Below, in pieces: positions 48,967 to 59,457 of a stretch of DNA of 64,000 bases. Numbering within the stretch: the stretch's first letter is position 1; each line of letters begins with the position of its first letter. A program made the translations under genes and the position numbers. The stretch is from Picochlorum sp. 'celeri'. Its lineage: Eukaryota > Chlorophyta > Trebouxiophyceae. The notes beneath the pieces are model-generated. The model saw only the letters and a program-made list of their open reading frames with translations, ran no database searches and had not been told where the DNA came from. The stretch is taken from positions 1,302,001-1,366,000 of the forward strand of contig JAACMV010000024.1 of NCBI GenBank assembly GCA_010909725.1. Reading direction: 5' to 3'.

Positions 48967-51377
48967 ATGGCAACGCCGTCTCCGGTGAAAATACCTCCTG
49001 GTATAGCAAAAGCGTCTAAAGAAGAGCTGGAAAAGCTATTGGTGAATGCGTTGCATCAAATAAAGGCACGAGATCGGACCATTGCGGAATTAGAAGGCCA
49101 ATCTGACACAAGCGGTGTAGAGCAGCGCTCTGGAGATGACTCAAAGGTTGAAGAATTAGAAAATACTGTTCAGAGATTGCAGGAAAGGTTGGTTGATGGG
49201 GAGAAGAAGTATCAGGAGAGGTTGCAAGCTGAGACTGAGGTTCTTTTGAAGGGGTTTGCGGAGGAACGGGAGCGTCTTCGGGATGGATTTGAGGCGGAAC
49301 GGCGGAAGGAGCATGAGAAGATTGTCAAGCTGGAGGCGGATCATGATCGACAGGTGGCGGAGATTGAGAGATTGACTGGCCTGGTGGAGCGGTCTGAGCA
49401 GGTGCAGATGGATGCAGAGAACGAGCTTGGTGAGGAGAAACAACAGTTGTTGAAGGAGATTGGTGATTTGAAGGCGCAGAATGAATCGTTGACGAGTCGA
49501 TTGGATGAGATGGGGAAGGATGTGGAGAGGCGTATGGAGACTGGAGATGAGGCTGTGCGTAGCCTTGAGAAGGCACTTTCAGAGTCAAAGAAGGACGTGG
49601 GTGTTGAGAGGGAGAAGAATGAAGTTGCCGAGAAGGAGATTCAGCGCCTGAAAGATGAATTGGAGAAGATGAAGGGAGAGCAGTCGAAGAGGATATCTGA
49701 GGAGATTGCAGGTTTGAAGAAGGAGCTTGATGATGCAAAATTAGAATTAGAGAATAAACCGGCGCCGCAGGTTCCCGCCAAGATTGAGTTTGATGAATCT
49801 AGTTTCGTAAAAATTGAAGATTATAAGGCTCTGCAGAAAGAAATGGGCGATATGAAGAAGAAATTTGCGCAGTCGTTGAAGAAGAAGCAGGCAGAATCTG
49901 AGAGCACGTGCGTGTGACTTTGTGTTGGCGATTGATGGGTTGATGCCGTCTGAGGGATGTTTTTTGTTATTGTAGGATTGAAGAGTTGAAGAAAGAATTG
50001 GAAGCTGCCAAGACAGATGGGAGTGGTAAAGGTTCTTCTACCGGTGAAGTAGCTCAGATTAGAAAAGAAGTTGAAGTGGAAAGGAGTAGGTTCAAAAGAG
50101 CATTAGGGGAGCTTAAGAGAAGGAATGAAAGCTTATCCAAGTCCAAAATAGAACTTGAGAAGCAAGTGTCAGATTTGGAAGTGCAAATTGAATCGTTAAA
50201 GGCGGAAGGAGCTGCTGCTGCTCGTCAGGCTCAAGAGGCTCGAAGTCTTGCAGAGCAATCATCAAATGCGTTCAAGGAGTACAAGGCACGGGCACATAGT
50301 CTGTTGAAAGCAAAAGAGGATGAAATAAAGGAGGGTAGGTCGACAGCGAAAGAGGAGTATGAAAAGCAGATTGAAGAGGCGACCGCAGAAAAGGTTCAGG
50401 CTGAGACACGGTTGAAGGATGTTGTTGAGGAATTGGAGAAATTAAAGTCAGAGAACCTTGAACACGTGTATTCAGTGGAGCAAAAGTATGAAGGGAAAAT
50501 TGCAGATATGGAAAAAGAGTTGAAAAACGCCAAAGAGTGTAGCAAGGCATCCAATCGGCAATATGAACAGTTGAGAGTCAGGCTAGAGTCATATGATGAC
50601 CGCTTCCAGTCTCTCAAGCGACAATTGGAGGAGTCGAAGCAAGAGTTGCTGGCAGCAAAATCACATCACCCTGGTTCTTCCATCTCTGAAGGCGATTATG
50701 AAAGCCTCAAAGCAGCCTTGTCGAGATCTGAGAAAGAAAAGCTTGCATTGGAGGAGGTGAAAGTTGTAATGGAGGGAGAGATTGCAGATTTGAAAGCAAT
50801 AATCAAGCAGTTGAAGATGACGCTTGCGATGAAAACTAGCCTTCCAAAACCTGAAATAGATGTAGATTTGTTGCATCATAGACCTAGCAGTGCTGATTTC
50901 GTTATGTCTCCAAAAGTTTCTGGGTCACAGAGTGCAACGGCCGCGGATGATCTTGAGAACCTCCATCAACAACTTGCTGCTGCAAATAGAAAGGCGTCTA
51001 TTGCGGAACAGGAGGTCGATGATTTAGAGAAGGAGGTAGAACTCCGGAATACTCAGGAAAAAGCTCTGAAAGAAACAGTGCGTGAGTTGGAACGAGAACT
51101 TGAAAGAGTCAAATTGACATCCAAGGGTGTTGATATGGAATACTTCAAGAACATCCTGCTCAAGCTGTTCGAGACGGGTGAAGAAGAGAGTTTACTCCCG
51201 GTCATTGGTACAATGTTGAAGTTTAGTCCAGCAGAGCTCGATCGATGTAGGAAGGCGCTTGCGACGAGACGAGAACAACACGCAGACCTGCTTCAAGGGG
51301 CTGGGGAGGCATCTGCAAATGTGACGTCATATTTGACTGATCTGCTCGGATTTGGGACGACGACCTCCGAGGCGTAA
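48967..51377 (+). CDS. GRIP-domain golgin
   Basis: 780 aa, exons 48967-49907 and 49976-51377, 68-bp intron with GTGCGT donor. Almost the entire protein is coiled coil (Glu/Lys/Leu heptads from about residue 20 to 700). The C-terminus holds the GRIP domain (VDMEYFKNILLKLFETGEEESLLPVIGTMLKFSPAELDRC), with the Tyr that binds Arl1 GTPase and targets trans-Golgi membranes. Role: tethering of vesicles at the trans-Golgi. The short conserved TPSPVKIPPGI block sits at the N-terminus. Confidence 0.93.
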
Positions 51378-51456
51378 AATAATTATTTATCAATGTGTTG
51401 AATAGATCTTGCACATGTACATACATGACCATGAAAGAATATTTAATCAATCAAAT

Positions 51457-54400
51457 CTATTGCTTGGTTTTGAGATCGTGCCTAGCCACTGTCAAGTTCT
51501 GGGTGAACTTGTCTCTGTTCTTTGCATCCAATGTTCTCTTCACATCGGTCATCAACTTATCTAAGCAGCTTGCTACAGCTGGTTGACGATCAGCAGGTTG
51601 ACTTTGGATGACCTGCTGCCGAATCTGGCTATACACTGACTCTGTCACGAGGATCAGAGTAAGCATTGGCCTTGACAAAGACCACTGATTTGAACAATCC
51701 TCAAACAGGACAACGTCAAAGAGAGTGGACAAGACCCGCGGGAAAGCATCCGGATGCCGTGCTAGATGTTCTTGGAGCTGCAGTCCTGTCTCATTCGGCT
51801 TGGAGCCGTCTGGCTTGTGCTTGAAATAGTACCCAGCCAAGTTGTCAATCGCAGATGCACACTGAGAACTGATGCTGACATCCAATGATTTGATTCCTGC
51901 CTCCAATGCAGCGATAATTGATGCAAAAATGCTATCGTCACGCTTCGCAAGCGCTGGGACGTGGTTATGACAGAGCGAATCCACAAATGCATAGTATGCC
52001 TTGGCAAGCTTTTTGTACCCCAAGATATCCTGCGTGCTGATTCCCAAGAGCATCTTCAGACACACATCCAGCGCATCCCTCAGTGCTGGGTCTCCGTAGA
52101 GATCAAAGACGCCAAAATTGACATAATTTCCACTCAACGATTTTGTCAATATGGAACAGCTGATCCAGATTCCTTTGAATCGTTGACCATATGGATCGCT
52201 TGATGGTGGAGGAAGACTCAGAATTCTATTTCCATAGGCGCACAGCGCTTTTGAAACCTCTCTGAACAACAGAATACCATTTGCAGAAGAGGAATCAAAT
52301 GTCAAACGTTGCGTTTTATTATGAACGAATTCAGCCAAAAACTTGAGTATAGCATTGGAAACCTCTGGGGTGTCTGCCCAGGCATCCAAACAGGTGATGA
52401 TGACTGGAAAATGGGTGGGATAAAGCCACTCAAACACCAACCCGTATGTTCTTCGATTCGTCGTCGCTGCGGTAATACCTCTCAAATCTCTGAATATACC
52501 CACGACTGTTTCTTTGGGAACCGACGCTTTGAGCGCCTCAACGGAACTGGCAGAAGCACTTGCAGATGCAATGGCTGACAAGACCTGCCCCAAAGGCTGA
52601 ACGAATGCATCAAACGCCCCCGGTGTATCTTCCATGAAGAGTAATCTTCCTAACGTTAAATAATAGGTTGTTCGGCATTTTGAGTTTGGAGCACACGATA
52701 AGAAGGGGAAATACTCGGATGTATGGTGCTGCAACAGCATGGACACGGCATCCAACTTGAGCATGACCTTTCCACTCATGTACCCAGCCGCCAAATCCTG
52801 AAACAATCCCAAAGTAGCATTAATAACCTCTTCACACGATCCATAAACTTTCAAATTGAAGCAGATCTTCCCCAACAGTGCATTCATCACTGCAATGTGA
52901 TCAGCAATACCACACTTTTCTCTCAATCGTGTGTACACCTTGCTACTATGAACAACCTGTTCACCGATATATGCTCTCCTAAAACTCTGTAAAAATGATA
53001 TCAAAGCCAATTCCAAGCGCTGCTTGGACCTGATCGAGTGCCTCTGCGAGTGCACGGTCGATTCTGATGCTGCAATAATGGTGAAAACCCTGGCTGCCAA
53101 GTCTCCATCCAACTGCTCATAGGCCTCAGCGCCAGATGAGCTCACTCTTCCCCGAATAACCGCAGATACTATATGTACCAACCACGTAAGCTGACTTTCT
53201 ATAACATCAAGCTGACCGCTGGTAGAGGAAGACTCTGCTTGGTACTGTGACAAGCAAGGGTCCATCCAGTGCGTAATAAAAGCAGCAGTCTCTGCATACT
53301 GAAAACGGCACAGGTATGGCAGCGAATCCAATTGATCTTCCAAATGCTCTTCCTCATCAAGCGCATCTGGCCCTCCACCTTGCGCCGTGACCGACAACAG
53401 ACGAGATTCTATGTATGCCTGTGTAATTCTGGGGACCTGTGCCTCCAACAAGGATGGCTTATCGCCCTTCAAATACGGCATACTACTCACCAACCGAGAC
53501 CATAAACCGAGCAAATAAAATACCGACGCAGACGCCCACTGCCATGATTTCAGCGACTGAATTGTAAAATCAGCCACCAAAGACGTCCATTCAGGATATG
53601 CCTCCAAGCCAACCAATTCACTCAACTGATAATTTGTCTTCAACCTTCCCAACAGTCTACAAAACTCGTGGTAATTTTCATGATGTTGCAAACCACGCTG
53701 TGAAGATAAAATATCCCTCGTCCCTCGTATCAAACGACCCAAAAACGCAATCCTCTCTACCTCTGATGAAAACAACGATCGTCGCACAGATGCCATCCTC
53801 ACCAGGCATTCCAAACACTTGTTCGACAATGGCGGCTGGCTATTACTATAATACTCAAAATACGTCTCCAACGTCGACGCATCTTCGACCACAGACCTCC
53901 ATGAAGACGGAATCTGTATCGTTCCCAAATCCTCTGTGGAATCATCAATACACGTCCCCACAAAATCAAACGACAGACAGGCCAATGACAACGACATTGC
54001 CTGCTCCATCAACCTGGCATTATCAGACGACCGTTTCAAATACGCCAGAGAATTCAAAGACATCTGGTAGATCTGGAACAAGGAACGATCCCGAAAGCTC
54101 ACCGCCACCTTGCGATGCTGCGTCAACGTCCTCCCAGGACACGGACAATTCATCTCAGACACCGCCATTGTCAAAATCTTCAGCCCCAAAAAGTAGTGCA
54201 TCTCCGATGTCTCGGACACACCTTTATCTAAAAACACTTTCCCTTCGTCCGCAATCGGCCGCATCGCGTCATCCTCAAACCACCCCAGCTTTGTCATTCG
54301 ACACAACAATTGAACCAACGATGTCACCACATACGGCTCCAGCGACGGCCCTCTCTCATCCAAATACCGCAAGAAATACGCTCTCATCTCAATTCTAGCA

Positions 54401-54636
54401 CTTAAAGACAACGTATGCTCCGTCACAAGCTTGAGCATGCTCGACGCAGCAAACACCTGAGCATACGGTGAGGAAGAATTATCAAGAACAGTCTTGCAAT
54501 GCGCCATGTATTCTGGCAATGTACCAAACACCTTGAGCGCCTGATCAGCTTGACTACGCTCCTGAGGATTCTGCGACGTGTACAGAACTGTACACATGGC
54601 CTCCAATTGAGGCAACTGCTGCGCAGAAAACTCCAT
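51457..54636 (-). CDS. XPO7: Exportin-7 (RanBP16) homologue
   Basis: 1059 aa, single exon. HEAT-repeat karyopherin that carries cargo through the nuclear pore with RanGTP. The N-terminus QLPQLEAMCTVLYTSQNPQERSQADQALKVFGTLPEY starts the importin-beta N-terminal region. Family blocks include ARIEMRAYFLRYLDERGP, LTQHRKVAVSFRDRSLFQIYQMSLNSL, CLSFDFVGTCIDDSTEDLGTIQIPSSWR and NYHEFCRLLGRLKTNYQLSELV, which read as exportin-7 rather than exportin-4 or CRM1. Length is close to the animal protein. The minus-strand frame is intact throughout; a 266-codon frame on the other strand is a shadow. Confidence 0.94.
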   Translation of the reverse strand: MEFSAQQLPQLEAMCTVLYTSQNPQERSQADQALKVFGTLPEYMAHCKTVLDNSSSPYAQVFAASSMLKLVTEHTLSLSARIEMRAYFLRYLDERGPSLEPYVVTSLVQLLCRMTKLGWFEDDAMRPIADEGKVFLDKGVSETSEMHYFLGLKILTMAVSEMNCPCPGRTLTQHRKVAVSFRDRSLFQIYQMSLNSLAYLKRSSDNARLMEQAMSLSLACLSFDFVGTCIDDSTEDLGTIQIPSSWRSVVEDASTLETYFEYYSNSQPPLSNKCLECLVRMASVRRSLFSSEVERIAFLGRLIRGTRDILSSQRGLQHHENYHEFCRLLGRLKTNYQLSELVGLEAYPEWTSLVADFTIQSLKSWQWASASVFYLLGLWSRLVSSMPYLKGDKPSLLEAQVPRITQAYIESRLLSVTAQGGGPDALDEEEHLEDQLDSLPYLCRFQYAETAAFITHWMDPCLSQYQAESSSTSGQLDVIESQLTWLVHIVSAVIRGRVSSSGAEAYEQLDGDLAARVFTIIAASESTVHSQRHSIRSKQRLELALISFLQSFRRAYIGEQVVHSSKVYTRLREKCGIADHIAVMNALLGKICFNLKVYGSCEEVINATLGLFQDLAAGYMSGKVMLKLDAVSMLLQHHTSEYFPFLSCAPNSKCRTTYYLTLGRLLFMEDTPGAFDAFVQPLGQVLSAIASASASASSVEALKASVPKETVVGIFRDLRGITAATTNRRTYGLVFEWLYPTHFPVIITCLDAWADTPEVSNAILKFLAEFVHNKTQRLTFDSSSANGILLFREVSKALCAYGNRILSLPPPSSDPYGQRFKGIWISCSILTKSLSGNYVNFGVFDLYGDPALRDALDVCLKMLLGISTQDILGYKKLAKAYYAFVDSLCHNHVPALAKRDDSIFASIIAALEAGIKSLDVSISSQCASAIDNLAGYYFKHKPDGSKPNETGLQLQEHLARHPDAFPRVLSTLFDVVLFEDCSNQWSLSRPMLTLILVTESVYSQIRQQVIQSQPADRQPAVASCLDKLMTDVKRTLDAKNRDKFTQNLTVARHDLKTKQ

Positions 54637-55116
54637 TCTATCTATAATGTAGTACTACACTCGTGCTGTTTGTTGATTGATGGAAGGAGAGCAGTTGAAC
54701 AGAAAATCGGCTCGACAGGAATATAAATCACCACCGCAGCACGAATCAACTATCGCACATATACATCCATCACAATAAAACCATCACTGAGTCAATAGCA
54801 GACGTGAATCCAGGCAACCAATCCCGAGCCAATGCGTGTCTTCGTGATCAGATTATCCTTCGATACCAGTCTCTGCCCAATCCTCCTATTTTTACAGTAT
54901 CAAATTCTAAACAATCAGATAATATTCAATAGGAGAGAACAGCTGTGCCAATGAACGACACGTGGCGATCAATCCATTTGCATGGTTCGATCAAGAGATC
55001 TTGTAATGTAAGATCCTCGTAATTAAGATATTAGATACATCCAAGTATCTCATCGCTTCAACCCATGAAAGAATCCTTGGATGGGAAGAGAGAGATCTCT
55101 TGGCAATCAGTCCACA
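54637..55116. promoter_or_regulatory. Divergent promoter, exportin and Ycf49-like genes
   Basis: 480 bp. Short inverted repeats GATCTT-...-AAGATC (54997-55015) and AGATAC-atccaa-GTATCT (55033-55050). No gene. Confidence 0.5.
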
Positions 55117-55851
55117 ATGCCATCTGCCATGTTCCCTCGCCTCTCCTCATCTTCATACACCATTTCAATCCATACTCCGAGTATTCAATACGATTGTTCT
55201 TATACCATGCATGGATGGTGTGGACTACGGCCTGGGACTCTCAGGTCACCGCTAGGAGCAGATGGGCAGCAGAGGCGTGGACGAGGCCAGTGCAACCATG
55301 GTTGCATCTGCCATGCCAAGAGGCCCACCATGCCCATTGTCACGACTGCACGAGTCAAGAACAGTGAACAGACGATCAGTAGTACAGACTCTCCCATTGG
55401 AGCACATGCGCAGCAAGAGTATAGAGACACAACAACACGACCAAGGGCCGTATCCCTTGGTGGAGGAGCGTTGCTCCTCCTGCAGGTCGCAGCACTCTCG
55501 TCCCCCGAAGTTGGACACGCAGCAGGACTCCTCGCAGGAGAACCATCGAATGCTCTGTCTCTACCGACATGGGCGATTCATACGTCCTCTGTGATCGAGT
55601 GGGCTATTGCCATGTCTTTAATGTGGAAGTATGGAGAGGTTTCTGGAAACGAGAGGTGGAAGGGAATGACATGGGGCATGCTGCCCTGTCTCGGAAGTGC
55701 CATGTGCGCGTGTACGTGGCATTTCTTTTACAATGCGCCAGAGCTGGAGTTTCTGGTGGCACTTCAGGCATTTCTGACGATTGTAGGGAATACCACCTGC
55801 TGGATAGCAGCATACAGGATTTATCAGTCATCTGTCCAGCAGCAGCAGTAG
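55117..55851 (+). CDS. Ycf49-like (DUF2499) plastid membrane protein
   Basis: 244 aa from the ATG at 55117 (an in-frame ATG at 55081 would add 12 residues). A long Ser/Arg/Thr-rich N-terminus serves as transit peptide, followed by a hydrophobic stretch ending in an Ala-x-Ala-like site (GGGALLLLQVAALSSPEVGHA), possibly thylakoid-targeting. The DUF2499 core is clear: LPTWAIHTSSVIEWAIAMSLMWKYGEVSGNERWKGMTWGMLPCLGSAMCACTWHFFYNAPELEFLVALQAFLTIVGNTTCWIAAYRIYQ. Found in cyanobacteria and plastids; biochemical role unknown. An unrecognised intron in the long leader cannot be excluded. Confidence 0.85.
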   Translation: MPSAMFPRLSSSSYTISIHTPSIQYDCSYTMHGWCGLRPGTLRSPLGADGQQRRGRGQCNHGCICHAKRPTMPIVTTARVKNSEQTISSTDSPIGAHAQQEYRDTTTRPRAVSLGGGALLLLQVAALSSPEVGHAAGLLAGEPSNALSLPTWAIHTSSVIEWAIAMSLMWKYGEVSGNERWKGMTWGMLPCLGSAMCACTWHFFYNAPELEFLVALQAFLTIVGNTTCWIAAYRIYQSSVQQQQ

Positions 55852-55952
55852 GGATGGCAAACATCTGTCAATCTAGAGCATTGTTTTTTTATTTGTAATA
55901 TTTTTCATTAGAAGAACACGTCGTAAGGCGATTGTAGCAGTTTATCGATACT

Positions 55953-56694
55953 ATGGCGGTGAACTCGTGCAGAGCTATCGTAGGGCAGCAGTTGACTGCG
56001 TCTCGCGTTGGTACGGTCTCTTGCATAGCACATTGTACTATATATGTTGTATTTAGTAGAGTATTGGTGCTCATGGTGTGGATGGATGTGTGTGTGTAGT
56101 GAGGTGTTCGAGAAGGCGGTCCTTGGTTCAGAGGGTGCAGGCTTCTGGGGCGTCGTTGGATGTGATCAAGGTATGCATTGTGATTGTTACTGTTTTTTGT
56201 GCTTATTCTTGACGTTAGGAGGAGAAGAGCACGATGGTTGCGCCAAGTCTTACTGCCTGACTGCCTCCTACATACATAATATACATGCATCTGAACATCC
56301 GATCCATGAATATTCATACAAATCGATGCAGATGTCCCCACTTGGAGATAGAGTGCTGATCAAGCCAAAAGAAAAGGAAGAGGTGCGATGGTGCTATATG
56401 ATGATGATGCCGTCTCTAGTATATATATCCACACACAAATGTTGCTCTAGCATGTTTTTTTTGCAATTGCAGAAGAGTGCTGGTGGTGTGATTTTGACTG
56501 CTGGATCTTCTGGTTCCAGTATGGGAGATTCTACCCTGACTGGAACAGTTGTTGCTGTGGGAGACGAGGTTGATGTTGGTGTGGCTGCTGGAGATGTGGT
56601 GTTGTTTACCAAGTATGGGTCCAGCGAGCTTGAGACTGATGAGGGCAGTGTCAACTTTGTGGTGCAAAAGAGCATTCTTGCAAAATTAGAGTAA
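55953..56694 (+). CDS. CPN10: Plastid co-chaperonin 10
   Basis: 133 aa from four exons: 55953-56010, 56100-56170, 56332-56382, 56473-56694. All phases agree. Exons 1 and 2 supply a transit peptide (MAVNSCRAIVGQQLTASRVVRCSRRRSLVQRVQASGAS) and exons 3 and 4 the GroES fold (MSPLGDRVLIKPKEKEE, KSAGGVILTAGSSG, GTVVAVGDEVDVGVAAGDVVLFTKYGSSELE, ILAKLE). It caps the Cpn60 chaperonin, here most likely in the plastid. The last intron (90 bp) is 3n without stops, so the frame reads through; splicing is needed to join KEE to KSAGG as in all family members. Confidence 0.92.
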
Positions 56695-56795
56695 ATTTAT
56701 TGCAATGATGATGATGATGAGATTCATTTGTGCTGTAAAATTCCTTCCTGTTCATGTTTCCTTCTGAAATGTACCATGTACCATGATGAATATTA

Positions 56796-58796
56796 TTATT
56801 CACGCCGAGACTGAGGGGAATTGGAGCCAGAATCCGACGGACCTCCCTTTGATGCAAGTGGCCGTCCTGATTGGCTCGGAACACTTGCATCGTTATTATG
56901 GGTGGTCTTGTCGTAGGATGCTGATGCCATGACACAGTCCTGCGCTTGGACACGCTTGTCCTGTTCTTCCCGCTCTGTTGTATGCAATGATTTGGTTTGA
57001 TATGCTTGTTCTGAAGATTCATTCCTATTTTTCCTATTTGATCCTTGCTCGCTGGTGGACTGCTTTGCAACTTGGACAAACTGACCACGGACCCGTGGTC
57101 TAGCATCAGCAAGAATCTTTCGACTCTTGTATCGAATTTTTGTCGATGTGTCTGCTTTTCTTCTCGTCCTCTTTTCTTTGTATTTCTTCACAGCTTCCAA
57201 TCTGGCCAGCTGGGATCTGGTCGTGTCCGACATGGAAGGGGACACCATCTGTCTCGATCCAGATGCATCAGAAAATGTTGGTTTTTGATACTTGGCTGGT
57301 ATACCAGACGCTGCCCATCCACCGTACGAATATGGAACATTCATTGGTGGCCAGTTCCCGGCAAACGGCCTCTGTGCACCTTGCATTGCATAGTTCATTT
57401 GCATTGCATGATACTGCTGCTGCCAATTGAACCATGCTTGTTGGAAGTCCATTGCTTGTCTCTGAGCTTTCCCTTCCTCGGTATTTTGTTTTGAAACATC
57501 AGTGCCAGGCCAAGGGAATGGATATTGTCGATAATTCACGACAGGATGACCTGGCATAAATGGCATGGACATTAAATTCTGCATCCCAAATTGAGTAGAT
57601 CCTCCAGAACCATCCTCTGTTTTGAGAGTCTTTTGCTGTCCAGTGGCCGTATTTGCTGCATCCTTTGGTGTCATGTGTTTATCATCTGAAGACTCGTTTG
57701 AACGATGGCTTCGCATAGACGTAAGTGCTGCAGCAACCTCTGCATCCATGGGGTCTGCTGCAGCAGATTTGATGGATGGATTTGATGATTCATTCTTTTT
57801 GATAGGAGGCTTGGCTGCACCCACGGCAGACTTTTTCGTAGGAACACTGCCAGACTGTTTTCCAGAGCTGCCATTTCCGGGCGTCATCTCCTCATCGGGC
57901 ACCCCTGCAAGGGCCTTGTTTGCACGAGGTGGTTCTTCTTCCTCCTCCTTTCTATGATGATGATACCTCCTGTGATGATGATGACGGTGATGGTGATGGT
58001 GGCCATCTCCATCGGGAATTGAAGGAGGATCATCGAGCACTGGCTTATTTTCTGCAAGCCTCATTGCAGAGCTGGCATCCGCCCCTCGCTCCTTCTCAGC
58101 CATGCCACCCACATTCTTGGCCGACAGTTGCCCCGCATGCTTCTGTTGCCACACTCGAGTCCAAATGTTACACACTTCATTCCTTCGCAAAGGCTTGACC
58201 CACCAATCCACAGCTCCAAGAGACAAACATTCAGCCATCGCATCCCTATCATCACACCTGTCCGAGTACACAATCACCAAAATATTGGTATATTCTTTGT
58301 GAGAACTCCGCAGCCGCTTCAAAAACTCGACAGCACTTGATACTGGTGGTTCGTGCGCTTTCAATATCACATCAACCGAGACGCCCTTGTCGAACTCTCG
58401 CACCAGCATTTCAAATGCAGCAGATCCCCGCGAGCAAATCAACACCTTGTATCCACACTCTTGCAACAACCCAACAGTCTTCAAGCGAGACTGCCTATCA
58501 GAATCAACAACAAGCACATGCATTTGACCTAATTCAGGAATATCCATATCATGACGATGATCCGACGCCGTCGACACATGACCAGCAAGACCATCAGGCA
58601 TGTGCTTTGAGCCAGGCCTTCCAGCCATCAACACAACATCATGCTCGTCAGCCATCGCGTCCGTACTAACCCGTCGTTTCTTCGTATCATCATTGTATTC
58701 ATTCGTATCATCTTGTCGAGTGTCTGGTACTGGTTCTATCGCCGCCCCATCGCCAGGGGCGGCATCATCATCTGTACCCAATCTTCTCTTCTTCAT
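56796..58796 (-). CDS. Pseudo-response regulator with CCT domain (TOC1/PRR-like)
   Basis: 666 aa, single exon. Circadian-clock-type regulator. The pseudo-receiver spans about residues 91-218 (MHVLVVDSDRQSRLKTVGLLQECGYKVLICS, DVILKAHEPP, LVIVYSDRCDDRDAMAECLSLGAVDWWVKPLRR). The phospho-acceptor Asp is replaced by Lys (residue ~146), while the KPL Lys is kept, so no phosphorelay is expected. A His-rich run near residue 265 follows, and a CCT domain near 570-612 (RLEAVKKYKEKRTRRKADTSTKIRYKSRKILADARPRVRGQFV), which binds DNA or NF-Y. The middle is Met/Gln/Pro-rich. Likely the TOC1/PRR gene of this organism. Confidence 0.93.
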   Translation of the reverse strand: MKKRRLGTDDDAAPGDGAAIEPVPDTRQDDTNEYNDDTKKRRVSTDAMADEHDVVLMAGRPGSKHMPDGLAGHVSTASDHRHDMDIPELGQMHVLVVDSDRQSRLKTVGLLQECGYKVLICSRGSAAFEMLVREFDKGVSVDVILKAHEPPVSSAVEFLKRLRSSHKEYTNILVIVYSDRCDDRDAMAECLSLGAVDWWVKPLRRNEVCNIWTRVWQQKHAGQLSAKNVGGMAEKERGADASSAMRLAENKPVLDDPPSIPDGDGHHHHHRHHHHRRYHHHRKEEEEEPPRANKALAGVPDEEMTPGNGSSGKQSGSVPTKKSAVGAAKPPIKKNESSNPSIKSAAADPMDAEVAAALTSMRSHRSNESSDDKHMTPKDAANTATGQQKTLKTEDGSGGSTQFGMQNLMSMPFMPGHPVVNYRQYPFPWPGTDVSKQNTEEGKAQRQAMDFQQAWFNWQQQYHAMQMNYAMQGAQRPFAGNWPPMNVPYSYGGWAASGIPAKYQKPTFSDASGSRQMVSPSMSDTTRSQLARLEAVKKYKEKRTRRKADTSTKIRYKSRKILADARPRVRGQFVQVAKQSTSEQGSNRKNRNESSEQAYQTKSLHTTEREEQDKRVQAQDCVMASASYDKTTHNNDASVPSQSGRPLASKGGPSDSGSNSPQSRRE

Positions 58797-59457
58797 TCAG
58801 ATATATATCTCGATCGTCAGATTCAATGCCAACACAAACCGTGTCGTCCAATCACATGTCTACACTGAGCATGGTATACGTGTTTTCAAAGATCCACGAG
58901 ACTATCAATGCTGCTGACAAGCAGGTATATAGAGTACCAAGGGCGAAATCGTTTCCCTGAGAAATTCCTTTGGACTACGCAAGCCGTCAGCCACCACGTT
59001 TTCTCGCGTACAATAGTACGTTATATGTTTATAGGACTAATTTCTACCTTGTATTCTGATCAAGACACGTGCTGCTGCTCCCTAGAACAATTGTTCCATC
59101 CACGGGCTGCGTCACGTGGTTTCCGTCGCTCTCGAAAAGACCGCTAGGTCAATAACTGTATACGTTGCAACGCTATTTAAACGTAATAGTATATATTACT
59201 GGTCACTCTTAATATATGAAATGATTGCTTTATGTGTGTGGCTGAACACGGATCCGTTTCATATCTGATACAGCCAGGCATGCACCAGGATATGCAAGCG
59301 CGCCTAATTGCTATGGCGCTACCCATCAACGATACCCTTGGATGGGAAGATATCGTGGTTTCAACGTAGATATCCTCGTTTGTGGCTAAAAAGCAACGAA
59401 TCTCTTTTAATGGCTCTAGAGCGTGCCGGAGTGGCGCCACACGTGGTGGAGAGCTGT
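58797..59457. promoter_or_regulatory. Intergenic upstream of PRR gene
   Basis: 661 bp between two leftward genes. Carries the perfect 12-bp palindrome GAACAATTGTTC (59085-59096). Scattered CACGTG-like cores (CACGTG near 59112) are G-box-like and could serve bHLH/bZIP binding. No gene supported. Confidence 0.45.

Noticed and set aside
53598..54398. 266-codon plus-strand frame inside exportin-7
   Set aside because: Thr/Pro/Ser-rich shadow of the antisense gene; no start context and no family resemblance.
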